A DNA stretch of 64,000 nucleotides from Haloechinothrix halophila YIM 93223 (GTDB lineage: Bacteria; Actinomycetota; Actinomycetes; Mycobacteriales; Pseudonocardiaceae), in assembly GCF_000504245.1 (NCBI RefSeq), contig NZ_KI632509.1:4925502-4989501 (forward strand), written 5' to 3'. The notes under the pieces were generated by a model. That model had not been told where the DNA came from. It ran no database searches and saw nothing but the letters and a program-made list of their open reading frames with translations. The first letter of the stretch is position 1. Each line of letters opens with the position of its first letter. Of this stretch, positions 1 through 8,270 are shown one piece after another. The translations under genes were made by a program, and so were the position numbers.

Positions 1-1391
1 TCTGCCAGCAGCAGCGCCACGGCGTAGGCGGCCTGCTGGGGCACGACGCCGTTTCCCAGGGCGCGGAGTTGTGCGGTGCGAGGCAGCGGGAGGCTGGTCA
101 CCCAGCCTGGCTCGAGTCCCATTAGGAATTCAACGAAGTCGGGGGCCAGCACGGGGCGGCCGTGCGTACCGGGCTGGGTGGGAAACGGCGCGCCTCGGCC
201 GAGTATTTCTTCCCATCGCCGCACGGCCGCCGCATAGTTGCCCCAGTCCACTCGGGAATGAGCTGTCGCCGGCTTCGCGAGCTCGTGACTGGCTGGGTTC
301 GCGACGGCTACGAGCCGGCCTCGTCCGCCTCCGGGGTGAGCAGGTGCATGATCGCCGAGGGCAACATCAGGTCGCCCTTGGAGCCCCGTTGCGCCGGGCA
401 GCCCTTGGTCCCGTCGCTCGCCCGCGGCGTCGGCAGGAATGCCTCGGGATCGACCAGCGGGAGCACCTGCTGCGACAGCGGCGGCCGGAAACCCGCTCCC
501 GCCCGCCGGCCCGACGTGCCGGTGTCCGAGGCTCTCGGCGTCGGCAACAACCGAATCGAATCGGTCAGCGTCACACACCCCACCGGGGTCGGGCGCCCCG
601 GTTTCACCACGGTTTGGATCGCGGCCGAACGGGAGTCCGCCGCCGTCGGGGTGGGCAGCAGTTTCACCGTGGCGTGCACCGCGTCGTGGAGGTTGACTTG
701 GTGACCGCCGGCTCGGCGCCGCGCCGGGTCCGCCGGGCCCCGGTTGTCGCCGTCGCGGGCTTGCGGGGTCGGCAGCATCCGCGTCGAAACTGGCGCGGGG
801 CCAGGCGAGCAGGAACACCCTCTCTCGTCGGTGGGCCGCGCCGATGTCGGCGGCGCGGACGCTACGCCAGAGCGCGTCATACCCCGCTTCGGCCAGGTCT
901 CCGAGTACACGGTGCAGGCCGCCGTTTCGCCAGCGCAGTGCGGCGACGTTCTCCACGACGACGAGCGGCGGTCGTAGGCAGCGAATTCCTGCCACGATGT
1001 CGGTCCACAGTCCACTGCGTTGGCCTTTCTCGATGCCGAACCTGCGGCCGGCGGCGCTGATGTCCTGGCAGGGGAACCCGGCGGTGAGCACCTCGACCGG
1101 CTCCACGCGGGTCCAGTCGATGGTGCGCACATCGCCGAGGTTGGGGACGCCGGGCATCCGCGCGGCGAGGATCCGGGCGATGTGGGGATCGTTGTCAGCG
1201 CACCAGGCGATGCGGCCCCCACCGAGCGCGGTGAGTACGCCGAGGTCCAATCCGCCGTATCCGGTGCAGACCGATCCAAGGACTGGACCCGGTCTCGCGG
1301 CGACCGACAACGTCTCGGCAGTGGCCGCCGCCGCGGCGAGGGTGGAGTCGTGCCCAGATCCGCGTGTGGTGCGGTCGGGTCGGGTGCTCAT
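1..1391 (-). CDS. DNA (cytosine-5) methyltransferase, cut by window edge, with two apparent frame changes
   Basis: The product would methylate cytosine C5 in DNA. From ATG 1391 the frame shows the SAM-binding GSVCTGYGGLDLG, the catalytic GFPCQDIS, VVVENVAAL and HRRERVFLLAW. At the window edge the same frame shows the C-terminal ALGNGVVPQQA. Between about 310 and 790, however, the family-typical LLPTP-repeat linker (LLPTPTAAD, FLPTPRASDGTKG, GDLMLPSAIMHLL) lies in the +1 frame, where third positions are almost all G or C. The first frame stays open there but has poor codon bias. So an indel near 781-795 and a compensating one near 308-335 appear to have scrambled about 160 linker residues, unless these are sequencing errors. 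The start overlaps the upstream methyltransferase stop (ATGA, 1388-1391). The C-terminus lies beyond base 1. Confidence 0.85.
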   Translation of the reverse strand, partial: MSTRPDRTTRGSGHDSTLAAAAATAETLSVAARPGPVLGSVCTGYGGLDLGVLTALGGGRIAWCADNDPHIARILAARMPGVPNLGDVRTIDWTRVEPVEVLTAGFPCQDISAAGRRFGIEKGQRSGLWTDIVAGIRCLRPPLVVVENVAALRWRNGGLHRVLGDLAEAGYDALWRSVRAADIGAAHRRERVFLLAWPRASFDADAADPASPRRRQPGPGGPGAAPSRRSPSQPPRRGARHGETAAHPDGGGLPFGRDPNRGETGAPDPGGVCDADRFDSVVADAESLGHRHVGPAGGSGFPAAAVAAGAPAGRSRGIPADAAGERRDQGLPGATGLQGRPDVALGDHAPAHPGGGRGRLVAVANPASHELAKPATAHSRVDWGNYAAAVRRWEEILGRGAPFPTQPGTHGRPVLAPDFVEFLMGLEPGWVTSLPLPRTAQLRALGNGVVPQQAAYAVALLLA

Positions 1392-2383
1392 GCCGCCCGG
1401 CTCCCCGACACGCGCGAGCCACCGCTCGGGTTCCCGGTGTGTCGTGCTCGGCCGCCGAGGGAGCCTCGGACATCCTGACCGTCCGTCGTGATGGCTGAAC
1501 CCACGGACTTTCGAGGTGTGGTGAGGATGAGGACGTCTTCGTGGGCGATGACATGGGCGGGGACGCCGCGGGCACGGAGTTTGCGGATGTAGCCGAGCTG
1601 GAAGAAGGACGCGCGGGGTATCAGGCGGCCGTCACGCAGCCCAGCGAGCAGGGCGACGCAGCGCTGCACGGGGGCGAGTCCGGCGGCGACGGCGGCATCG
1701 AGGGTGAGGGCGGGGAAGTCGATGAGCTCGCCGTCGACGCGAAACGGCCGGGTGGTGATCGCGACGATCCCGCCGGGGGCAAGCAGGGGCATGCTGGTGC
1801 GGAGGATGTCGGTGAAGCCGCGCAGCAGTGCGGACAGGCTGCGGTGGGCGAGGTTCGCGCGGTCGTGGCCGTAGCGGTGGTCGCGCTTGCGGACACCGCC
1901 GCGTCGGCCGGGAGTAGCGATGACCTGGCCGTGCAGGCTGCTGCCGTAGGGCGGTGAGGTGAGCAGCAGCCTGACGCGGCCGGCGTGGGTGCCGGCCAGG
2001 GCGGGGAGCTGCTGGCGGGCGTCGCCGGTGCTGACGTGTCCGGTTCCGGGTGCGCCGAGTTGCGCGGCGAGTGCGAGGTTGGCCTGGGCGACGTCGACCC
2101 ACCGTGGCTCGTACTCAACACCGAGGCCGTGGCGGCCAAGGTGGGCCGCCTCGACGAGGGTGGTGCCGATGCCGCACATCGGGTCGAGTACGTACTCGCC
2201 GGGCTGGGTGAAGGTGGCGATGGCGTGGGCAGCGATGGCAGGCAGCATCTTTGCCGGGTGCGCGGTGGAGGCGGGCACATAGCGTGCGCGCCGCTGGGTG
2301 CCGGCGGGGCGCTGCGCGGTGGTCCACACCGATACCGGCGGCCGGGCGGGCTCGGGGGACGAGACGGTGGTGGGCTCGTTCAT
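1388..2383 (-). CDS. DNA N4-cytosine/N6-adenine methyltransferase
   Basis: 331 residues. The SAM-binding motif DPMCGIGTTLVEAA (about residues 66-80) precedes the catalytic TSPPYG (about 148-153), the order of N4/N6 amino-methyltransferases of the TRM11/DNA-MTase fold. A later segment, LLAPGGIVAITTRPF, is a normal core beta strand. The ATG at 2383 is preferred over longer in-frame starts because it overlaps the stop of the upstream gene (2380-2382) and the residues before it are low-complexity Arg/Pro. It is the middle gene of a three-gene methyltransferase operon, a common cargo of actinobacterial conjugative elements for evading host restriction. No specificity domain or restriction endonuclease is visible nearby, so the methylated base and site are unknown. 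Confidence 0.8.
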   Translation of the reverse strand: MNEPTTVSSPEPARPPVSVWTTAQRPAGTQRRARYVPASTAHPAKMLPAIAAHAIATFTQPGEYVLDPMCGIGTTLVEAAHLGRHGLGVEYEPRWVDVAQANLALAAQLGAPGTGHVSTGDARQQLPALAGTHAGRVRLLLTSPPYGSSLHGQVIATPGRRGGVRKRDHRYGHDRANLAHRSLSALLRGFTDILRTSMPLLAPGGIVAITTRPFRVDGELIDFPALTLDAAVAAGLAPVQRCVALLAGLRDGRLIPRASFFQLGYIRKLRARGVPAHVIAHEDVLILTTPRKSVGSAITTDGQDVRGSLGGRARHTGNPSGGSRVSGSRAA

Positions 2384-3135
2384 CGGCGCTCCGTTTCGGT
2401 GGCGGCGCTGACGCGGTTGATGGGGTCGGGTTGTGTGTCTGTCGGTGCTGGTGAACTCGCGGCCGGCCCCGGTGCGGTGAAGATCAACAAGTCGCTGTGG
2501 GCGGGGACGTGGACGGCGCGGTGTGCCTCCGGCGAGGACGTCGGCGGGTCGGCTACCAGTAGCCGGTCGCCGTCGACGTGGGCGAGCACCGCGACGATGT
2601 GTTGGAGGTAGCTCAGCCCGGTGGCCTCGGCGGCGCGAACGACGGCGGCGGTGTGGTGGGCGAAGTCGTCGACCCCGGCCGGGTTGGCGGTGACCACCGC
2701 GAGCACACCGCCAGGCCGCAGCCATCGCGCCCAGGTGAGGTAAGGCTGCCCGTCATCGTCGACGAACGGCACCGGCAGCTCGACAGCCAGGATCAGACCG
2801 ACCGACCCATCCGGCGGGCACCGGCCGCTACCCCGCTCGCGGTGACCGACGGTGACCGGAGCCGCGGTCTGGGTGGGCAGTCGCCGACCAGCGCGGGCGG
2901 CCATGACCGCAGCGACACGAGCGGCGTCGAGCCCGGTGGCCATCACGGTGTCGGCGGGACGGGAGAATTCCTCGGCCACCCTTGCCACGAGGGCGCGGGA
3001 CAGCCCTTGTACCAGTGGTGGTAGCCCAGCCTCGCCCTCGGCGGTCGGGGCGCACAGCCAAATTCCCAACGGGACCGGGAACGAACGAGGACCGGTTTTG
3101 GGTGACGCCACTTTCGGCGTGGTGTCGCATTTCAC
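2380..3135 (-). CDS. degenerate methyltransferase-like protein
   Basis: 251 residues, first gene of the methyltransferase operon. The segment ending WARWLRPGGVLAVVTANP followed by AAVVRAAEATGLSYLQHIVAVLA parallels LLAPGGIVAITTRPF and what follows it in the next gene, so it looks like a diverged paralogue. Where the neighbour has the catalytic TSPPYG, this protein has ILAVELPVPF, and no clear SAM-binding glycine motif is visible. It is probably not an active DNA methyltransferase and may be a partner subunit. Its stop overlaps the next start by four bases. An AAGGGG lies about 12 bases before ATG 3135. The paralogy is my reading by eye. Confidence 0.65.
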   Translation of the reverse strand: MKCDTTPKVASPKTGPRSFPVPLGIWLCAPTAEGEAGLPPLVQGLSRALVARVAEEFSRPADTVMATGLDAARVAAVMAARAGRRLPTQTAAPVTVGHRERGSGRCPPDGSVGLILAVELPVPFVDDDGQPYLTWARWLRPGGVLAVVTANPAGVDDFAHHTAAVVRAAEATGLSYLQHIVAVLAHVDGDRLLVADPPTSSPEAHRAVHVPAHSDLLIFTAPGPAASSPAPTDTQPDPINRVSAATETERR

Positions 3136-4077
3136 TGTGACGACCCCTTTCGCAATTTCGAGGCGCGGATCGATAGGACCCGGACACCCTTCTAAAGCGC
3201 GTCACAGGGACGGGTTTGGGAAATATCCCCAGAGAATTTCTTTGTCACGCCGCGCCATATCCGACAGCGCCCACCACCGTGACGTCGTAACCGAAAGCAA
3301 GACCACCAAGGACATCGCGCTCACTGCGCTACGGGCGCGCGACAAGCACAAGAGAGACACACGAATCGTCGACACCATCCGGGCGGTACCCGACTCGGTG
3401 AGCAGCTCCGCGCGGAAGGCAGCCGCGCGCTGCCTCGCGACGGCCGCCCGGTCAGGCTCGACGTCGCCAGCGTCCGTGAGGCGCTCGCGGACCGCGCACG
3501 CGCCACCTCACGCTGAGACAGCATCTGTGACGGCAAGACCCTATGCGACACACGCGACGGCTCCTTCACGGTCGCCGACGGCGTCGTCTCCGCATGGAGC
3601 TGCGCGCAGCTGTCGCGGTGCTTTCCGTGGTCGGGCGAACCACTGAACGCGACCGGCGCGAGAGCCTACGTCCGACCTGACGCCAGGCGATCTCGCCCGC
3701 TACCCGGGCGAGATCCGCGCGGCCATGTGGCGGGGAGCAGGCTACGAGTGTCGGCGGCGGGATCCGTGAGTAGGGACCGGTGTGCGCTGCGGCCAGCCGG
3801 CCAGTGAGCCTGTGACCTGATCGTGATGTTCGAAGGTTCGGCGGGTGCGGTCGGTGTCGGGCGGACCCTTACGGATTCCTTGCGTCGATGGTCAGCGGCC
3901 GTGTCAGGTCCGACGGCGCTAGGTCTTGCGGGTTCCTGGCGCGCGACCTTACGCACCTGGCGCAGCGGCTTACGCGGCGCGTGAAGATCGACTCGCAAGG
4001 TCTGGGTAAGGCGCTCGTGGCGGCCTGGGTGGGCGAGCACACCGCTCGCATCGCCATCACGAGAGGGGCTGTCCGCG
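3136..4077. other. gene-poor region with decayed coding sequence
   Basis: This 942-base stretch lies between the divergent methyltransferase operon and the conjugation operon. An AT-richer part near 3195-3245 may hold promoters, but no confident -35/-10 pair was found. From about 3242 to 3680 the plus strand has coding-like third-position GC but broken frames (separate entry). From 3680 to 4077 I see nothing I can support. Confidence 0.5.
3242..3516 (+). pseudogene. frameshifted small-gene remnant
   Basis: From TTG 3242 one frame reads SKTTKDIALTALRARDKHKRDTR and IVDTIRA with strong GC at third positions. At about 3385-3400 the coding signal moves to another frame, which reads LGEQLRAEGSRALPRDGRPV and VREALADRARATSR and stops at 3514-3516. 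Beyond that stop the same frame keeps a coding-like composition to about 3680 (DGSFTVADGVVSAWSCAQL). This is best explained as a decayed gene. The helical first part resembles the small DNA-binding proteins that accompany mobile-element recombinases, but I could not assign a family. Confidence 0.35.
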
Positions 4078-4923
4078 ATGACCACCCGAGACCAGCGTTT
4101 CCACCATCTCGACGACTCCGAGCGACACGACCCGCCGAGCCCGGTCGACCCGCGCGGCGGCGCGTGCGATGAGGCGGTGTCTGCGCCGCGGGTGCTGGAT
4201 GCGGCGGAGGCCGCGTTCCGGTTGCTGACCACCGGCCCGGCGCCGCTGGCGGTGGACGGGGCGGTGCTCGGGCACGGTCTGCCGCGCCGGCTGCTGCCGC
4301 TGGACGAGGTGCGCGAGCTGTTGTTGAACGCGGGCACCGGGCACGAGGCGCGGGAAGCGATCTGGCAGGTGCTGGTGCGCAACGCGCGCGAGCGCGGCGC
4401 CGCCTGGGTGGTGGGCGCGGTCGGGGTGGCGATCCCGGGGCTGCGCAACGTGGCCGGCGAGTTGGCCCGCGGCTACACCGGTGACGTCGAGGATCTCGAC
4501 GCCGAGGTCGTCGCGGGCTTCACCGAACGGCTCAAGACGATCGACCCCGACGCGGGGTCGTTGGCCGCGCGCCTGGTGTGGGCGGCGCAGCGCGCGGGAG
4601 CCAGGCTACGGGCGGCCGAGTGGGAGCATGCCGCGCGGAGACTGCCGTTGCTGGACTCGATCGAGCCGCCCGCCCCGTGGGGGCATCCGGACCTGGTGCT
4701 GGCCGACGCGGTCACCGAAGGCATCATCACCGAATTCGAGGCGTCGGTGATCATCGCGACCCGCCTGGAAAACACGCATCTGACCACGCTGGCTCGAACG
4801 CTGGAATTCAGCTACGAGCAATTGCGTTATCTGCGCGATCTCGCCGAATACCGGCTGGTTCGCTATCTCACCGAACAACGGCGAAAAAGAATCTTCAACA
4901 AGATTTCCCAAACCGCGGCCTGA
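4078..4923 (+). CDS. sigma-like helix-turn-helix protein at the head of the conjugation operon
   Basis: 281 residues. The central part (WVVGAVGVAIPGLRNVAGEL, then DVEDLDAEVVAGFTERL) recalls sigma-region-2-like helices. The last 70 residues (VTEGIITEFEASVIIATRLE, then LARTLEFSYEQLRYLRDLAE) look like a region-4-like HTH. Proteins of this type commonly lead the conjugation operons of actinobacterial elements. I infer a regulatory role; none is shown. Purine-rich GAGAGGGG lies about 9 bases before the ATG. The next gene follows after 136 bases on the same strand. Confidence 0.6.
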   Translation: MTTRDQRFHHLDDSERHDPPSPVDPRGGACDEAVSAPRVLDAAEAAFRLLTTGPAPLAVDGAVLGHGLPRRLLPLDEVRELLLNAGTGHEAREAIWQVLVRNARERGAAWVVGAVGVAIPGLRNVAGELARGYTGDVEDLDAEVVAGFTERLKTIDPDAGSLAARLVWAAQRAGARLRAAEWEHAARRLPLLDSIEPPAPWGHPDLVLADAVTEGIITEFEASVIIATRLENTHLTTLARTLEFSYEQLRYLRDLAEYRLVRYLTEQRRKRIFNKISQTAA

Positions 4924-5059
4924 ACCGCGCTTTAGAAGAGTGCGGGGGAATTGGGCCGTATACCGCCCCGCTGGGTGTCGGCGACGGCCCCTCCGCGACA
5001 CACCGTCTCGCCGCACACCCGCCGAGAACCCGACCACCGCAATGACGGGAGGCACGAGC

Positions 5060-5431
5060 ATGATCGTCCGGTCATCGGGCCGCCGCCCGACCCGTTCCCC
5101 TCACGGCGGCCGACTGTGGTCACGGTGCGTGACCGTGATGCTGGTCGTGGCGGTGGTGGTGGTCGTGACGACGCCTCCGGTGGCGTGGGCCCAGACGGGG
5201 CAGCAGCAGCTGGAGCAGGTGATCGCGAATCTGCGGAACTTCCTGGTCGGTCTGCTGGTCGGCTTGTCGACGCTGTTCCTCACGCTCGGGGGCGTTCGGT
5301 ACTTGGCCGCCGACGGTGACCCGGGGGAGGTCGAGCGGGCGAAGAAGAGCCTGCGTAACGCCTTACTGGGGTATGCGCTGGCGGCGCTGGCACCGGTGGC
5401 GGTCTCGATCTTGCGGTCGCTGGTGGGCTGA
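5060..5431 (+). CDS. VirB2/TrbC-like pilin subunit
   Basis: 123 residues with a basic N-terminus, a hydrophobic signal segment (VTVMLVVAVVVVVTTPPVAW, cleavage likely after AWA) and two further hydrophobic helices (NFLVGLLVGLSTLFLTLGGV and LLGYALAALAPVAVSILRSL). This is the layout of TrbC/VirB2 pilins, which form the T4SS pilus or a membrane ring. ATG 5060 is chosen because GGGAGG (5047-5052) sits about 8 bases upstream; a longer in-frame start at 4940 lacks such a site. The next gene starts 3 bases after the stop, so the two are cotranslated. Confidence 0.75.
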   Translation: MIVRSSGRRPTRSPHGGRLWSRCVTVMLVVAVVVVVTTPPVAWAQTGQQQLEQVIANLRNFLVGLLVGLSTLFLTLGGVRYLAADGDPGEVERAKKSLRNALLGYALAALAPVAVSILRSLVG

Positions 5432-5434
5432 GCG

Positions 5435-7276
5435 ATGACCGCAGCGTGCGCGCGCCTGGCTCGTCATCGGCGTCAACGGCGGCTGGCGGTGCTGCTGTGT
5501 GCGATGGCTGTCCTGTTCGCCGCAGGCGCGGTCGTGGGGGTGCCCGACGCGCACGCGCAGCAGGATGATCCGTGCGCCGTGCCGAACCCGCCGGTGCCGT
5601 GCCTGCCGCACGAGCAGCCCGATGCCGGCACCGTGCCGGAGATCGACACCGGTCTCGACACCCCCGGCGGCGAGGACACTGATGTCGGTCGTGGCGAGCG
5701 CGAGGTCGACGTCGACACCGAGGCTGAGGATTGCGGCACGTTCGACGTGGCGTGCAAGGTAGGCCGCGCGATCGACGCGTGGTTCACCGATCTGGTCGTC
5801 GGCGCGATGCGGCCGGTGATGGACCTGATCGGCCAGACCACCCTGGCCACCCCCGATGTGACCGGCAACGCCGAGATCGCCGATCTGCACCGGATCACCC
5901 GGTGGGTGGCGAACTCGCTGTTCGTGCTGTTCGTCATCGCCGGCGGGTTCGTCGTCGCCTCCCACGAGACCCTGCAGACCCGTTACGCGCTGCGCGAGAT
6001 CCTGCCCCGCCTGCTGGTCGCGTTCCTCGCGGTCAACGTCAGCCTGTCGCTCACCGGCACGGCCATCACCGGGATCAACGCCGTCACCGCTGCGGTGTTG
6101 GCCGGTGATGGCGACGTCTCGGCCGGGATGGCGGCCGAGCTGACCCGCCAGCTCGAGCGGGGCGGGATCTTCATGATCCTGGTCGCGCTCGTGGTGCTGG
6201 TGCTCGCGCTGATCCTGCTGGCGATCTACGTGATCCGGGTGGCGCTGACCATCATCGTGGTGGTGGCCGCGCCACTGGCACTGGTCTGCCACGCCTCCCC
6301 CTACAGCGAGGGCATCGCGAAACTCTGGTGGCGCGCGCTGATCGCGGTGCTGTCGATCCAGCTGTTGCAGGCGATCACGCTGCTGGTGTTCATCACCGTG
6401 TTCTTCGACCAGGGCACCTCCGCCCCCACCACCAGCGGCCTGCTCGGCGTCTCGGGCGGGCTGATGAACCTCGTGGTCTCCGCGGTGGTGCTGTTCATCC
6501 TGATCAAGATCCCGGTGTGGGTGTTGCGGCAGGTCGGTCTGTCCGGCCGGTCGGCCATCGCCGGCATCGTCAAGTACGCCCTGATCGCCAAGGGCATGGC
6601 CGCGGTGGGTATCACCCGCCACGGCCACGCCGGCCAAAGCGGGCGCGGCGTGCCAGGACGTGGTGGGGCCGCGGGCAGCCGCCCGTCCGGCGGAGGTCCC
6701 CGGCCCACCCGCGCCGGTGGGGGTGCCCGCCCCACCGGCGGGAGTCGTGGTGGCCAGGGCGGCGGCACGAATCGCTCCGGTGCCCGCGGCGGCGGTTCCG
6801 GTCCGCGCGGCGCGGCACGCACGTCCCGCCCGACCGCAGGCGGCATGACACCGCAGCGGGCGTCGACGGGGCAGGGTTCGCCGGCGCGGCGTGCGCGGGA
6901 GGCCGCGACGCGCGGCTGGTCGCCTCCGCGCGGCACCGGCCACACCTCGTCCGACACCCGAACGCCGCCGCGACGCGGATCCGCGTCGCGGTCTCCCACC
7001 CTGCCGACGTCAACGCCGCGCACCGGGCCAACCAGCCCGGTGCCCACCCGGCCAGCGCCGCCGATCGAGGCGACTCCCGCCGGTCGTGGCCTGCCGGTCA
7101 CGTCCAGTCCGGGAGGACCTGCTCCGCGCGCCCGCCCCTCGCCCGGCGTCCAACCGGCGGCGCGGCAACGGCAGGGCAACCGGGTGATGCCTCGCACGGC
7201 GAGCGAGCAGAGGCCACGGCCAGCAACGAGGTCCCGCGAGAGGAAGCGAGGTGGTAGGGATGTCCAGTCGTCGTGA
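5435..7276 (+). CDS. VirB6/TrbL-like polytopic membrane protein
   Basis: 613 residues. A signal peptide ends near AHAQQ (residue about 43). An acidic, partly Cys-containing extracellular segment follows, then at least six membrane helices between about residues 160 and 390 (for example LFVLFVIAGGFVVAS, IFMILVALVVLVLALILLAI, LMNLVVSAVVLFILIKI). The last 210 residues are low-complexity Gly/Arg/Pro/Ser/Thr and probably cytoplasmic. Position between pilin and VirB4, plus topology, support a VirB6/TrbL channel component. Its end overlaps the next gene by 17 bases. Confidence 0.7.
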   Translation: MTAACARLARHRRQRRLAVLLCAMAVLFAAGAVVGVPDAHAQQDDPCAVPNPPVPCLPHEQPDAGTVPEIDTGLDTPGGEDTDVGRGEREVDVDTEAEDCGTFDVACKVGRAIDAWFTDLVVGAMRPVMDLIGQTTLATPDVTGNAEIADLHRITRWVANSLFVLFVIAGGFVVASHETLQTRYALREILPRLLVAFLAVNVSLSLTGTAITGINAVTAAVLAGDGDVSAGMAAELTRQLERGGIFMILVALVVLVLALILLAIYVIRVALTIIVVVAAPLALVCHASPYSEGIAKLWWRALIAVLSIQLLQAITLLVFITVFFDQGTSAPTTSGLLGVSGGLMNLVVSAVVLFILIKIPVWVLRQVGLSGRSAIAGIVKYALIAKGMAAVGITRHGHAGQSGRGVPGRGGAAGSRPSGGGPRPTRAGGGARPTGGSRGGQGGGTNRSGARGGGSGPRGAARTSRPTAGGMTPQRASTGQGSPARRAREAATRGWSPPRGTGHTSSDTRTPPRRGSASRSPTLPTSTPRTGPTSPVPTRPAPPIEATPAGRGLPVTSSPGGPAPRARPSPGVQPAARQRQGNRVMPRTASEQRPRPATRSRERKRGGRDVQSS

Positions 7277-8267
7277 CGAGCAGGACCCGGTGAGTGTGCG
7301 GGTGCCGGCCGACGTGGAACGCCCCGACGAGGTGGTGTTCGGGCTGACCGCCCGGCAGCTCGGAATCGCCGCGACGGTCGCGCTCACGCTGTGGGGGCTG
7401 TATCAGGCCACCGCGCCAGTGATCGGACCGCTGCTGTTCGTCGCGTTCGCGGTCCCGGTCGCCGGGGCCACGCTGGCGCTGCTGGTGGTGCGCCGCGACG
7501 GGCTGGGCTTGGACGCGTGGCTGGTCGCCGCGCTGCGGCAGCACCGCGCCCCGCGGCGGCTGGTACCCGCCGAGACCGCCGATACCGAACGCGGACTGCC
7601 CGAGGCGCCACGCTGGGTCGCCGCCCAGACCGGCCCGTTGCCCGCCCCCCTCACCCTGCCCGCCACCGCGATCAGCGACACCGGGCAGGTCGATCTCAGC
7701 GACGACGGCGTGGCCGGGTTGGCGGCCTGCTCCACCGTGAACTTCGGACTGCGCACCCCGGCAGAGCAGCACTCGTTGATCGCCGGGTTCGCGCGGTGGC
7801 TGCACAGCCTCACCGGACCCGCGCAGATCGTGGTCCGCGCCGATCGACTCGACCTCGACGACTACCTGGACACGCTGCGGACCGACGCACCCGGGCTGCC
7901 GCACCCCGCGCTGGAGGCCGCGTGCCTGGCGCATGCCGAGCACCTGCACCGGCTGGCGGGCGAGACCGACCTGCTGCGCCGCCACGTCACGGTCGTGCTC
8001 CGCGAACCTCCGAGCAAGGGCGGGCGCGAGGCCGCCGCCGCGACGGTGGCACGCCGTGCCGCCGACACCGGCCGCGCCCTGGGCACGTGCGAGATCACCG
8101 CCCGACCGTTGGACGGCGCCGGCGCACACGCGGTCATCTCGGCCGCCGCCGACCCCCACGGTCGGCATCCCACACCTGCGCGCGCCGCGTCCGGGCCGGT
8201 CACCGCCACCAACGAACTCACCGCCGCGCTCACCGATTCCGCCACCGACCCGACCCCAGGGAGGTAG
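7260..8267 (+). CDS. PrgI-like conjugation membrane protein (VirB3-like role)
   Basis: 335 residues. The N-terminus (VRVPADVERPDEVVFGLTAR) followed by two adjacent membrane helices (about residues 30-75) is typical of PrgI-family proteins, which sit directly before VirB4 ATPases in Gram-positive T4SS operons. The remaining 250 residues are soluble and of unknown role. The ATG at 7260 is used because AGGAAGCGAGG lies upstream and the GTG three codons earlier is closer to that site. It ends 3 bases before the ATPase gene. Confidence 0.7.
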   Translation: MSSRRDEQDPVSVRVPADVERPDEVVFGLTARQLGIAATVALTLWGLYQATAPVIGPLLFVAFAVPVAGATLALLVVRRDGLGLDAWLVAALRQHRAPRRLVPAETADTERGLPEAPRWVAAQTGPLPAPLTLPATAISDTGQVDLSDDGVAGLAACSTVNFGLRTPAEQHSLIAGFARWLHSLTGPAQIVVRADRLDLDDYLDTLRTDAPGLPHPALEAACLAHAEHLHRLAGETDLLRRHVTVVLREPPSKGGREAAAATVARRAADTGRALGTCEITARPLDGAGAHAVISAAADPHGRHPTPARAASGPVTATNELTAALTDSATDPTPGR

Positions 8268-8270
8268 GAC

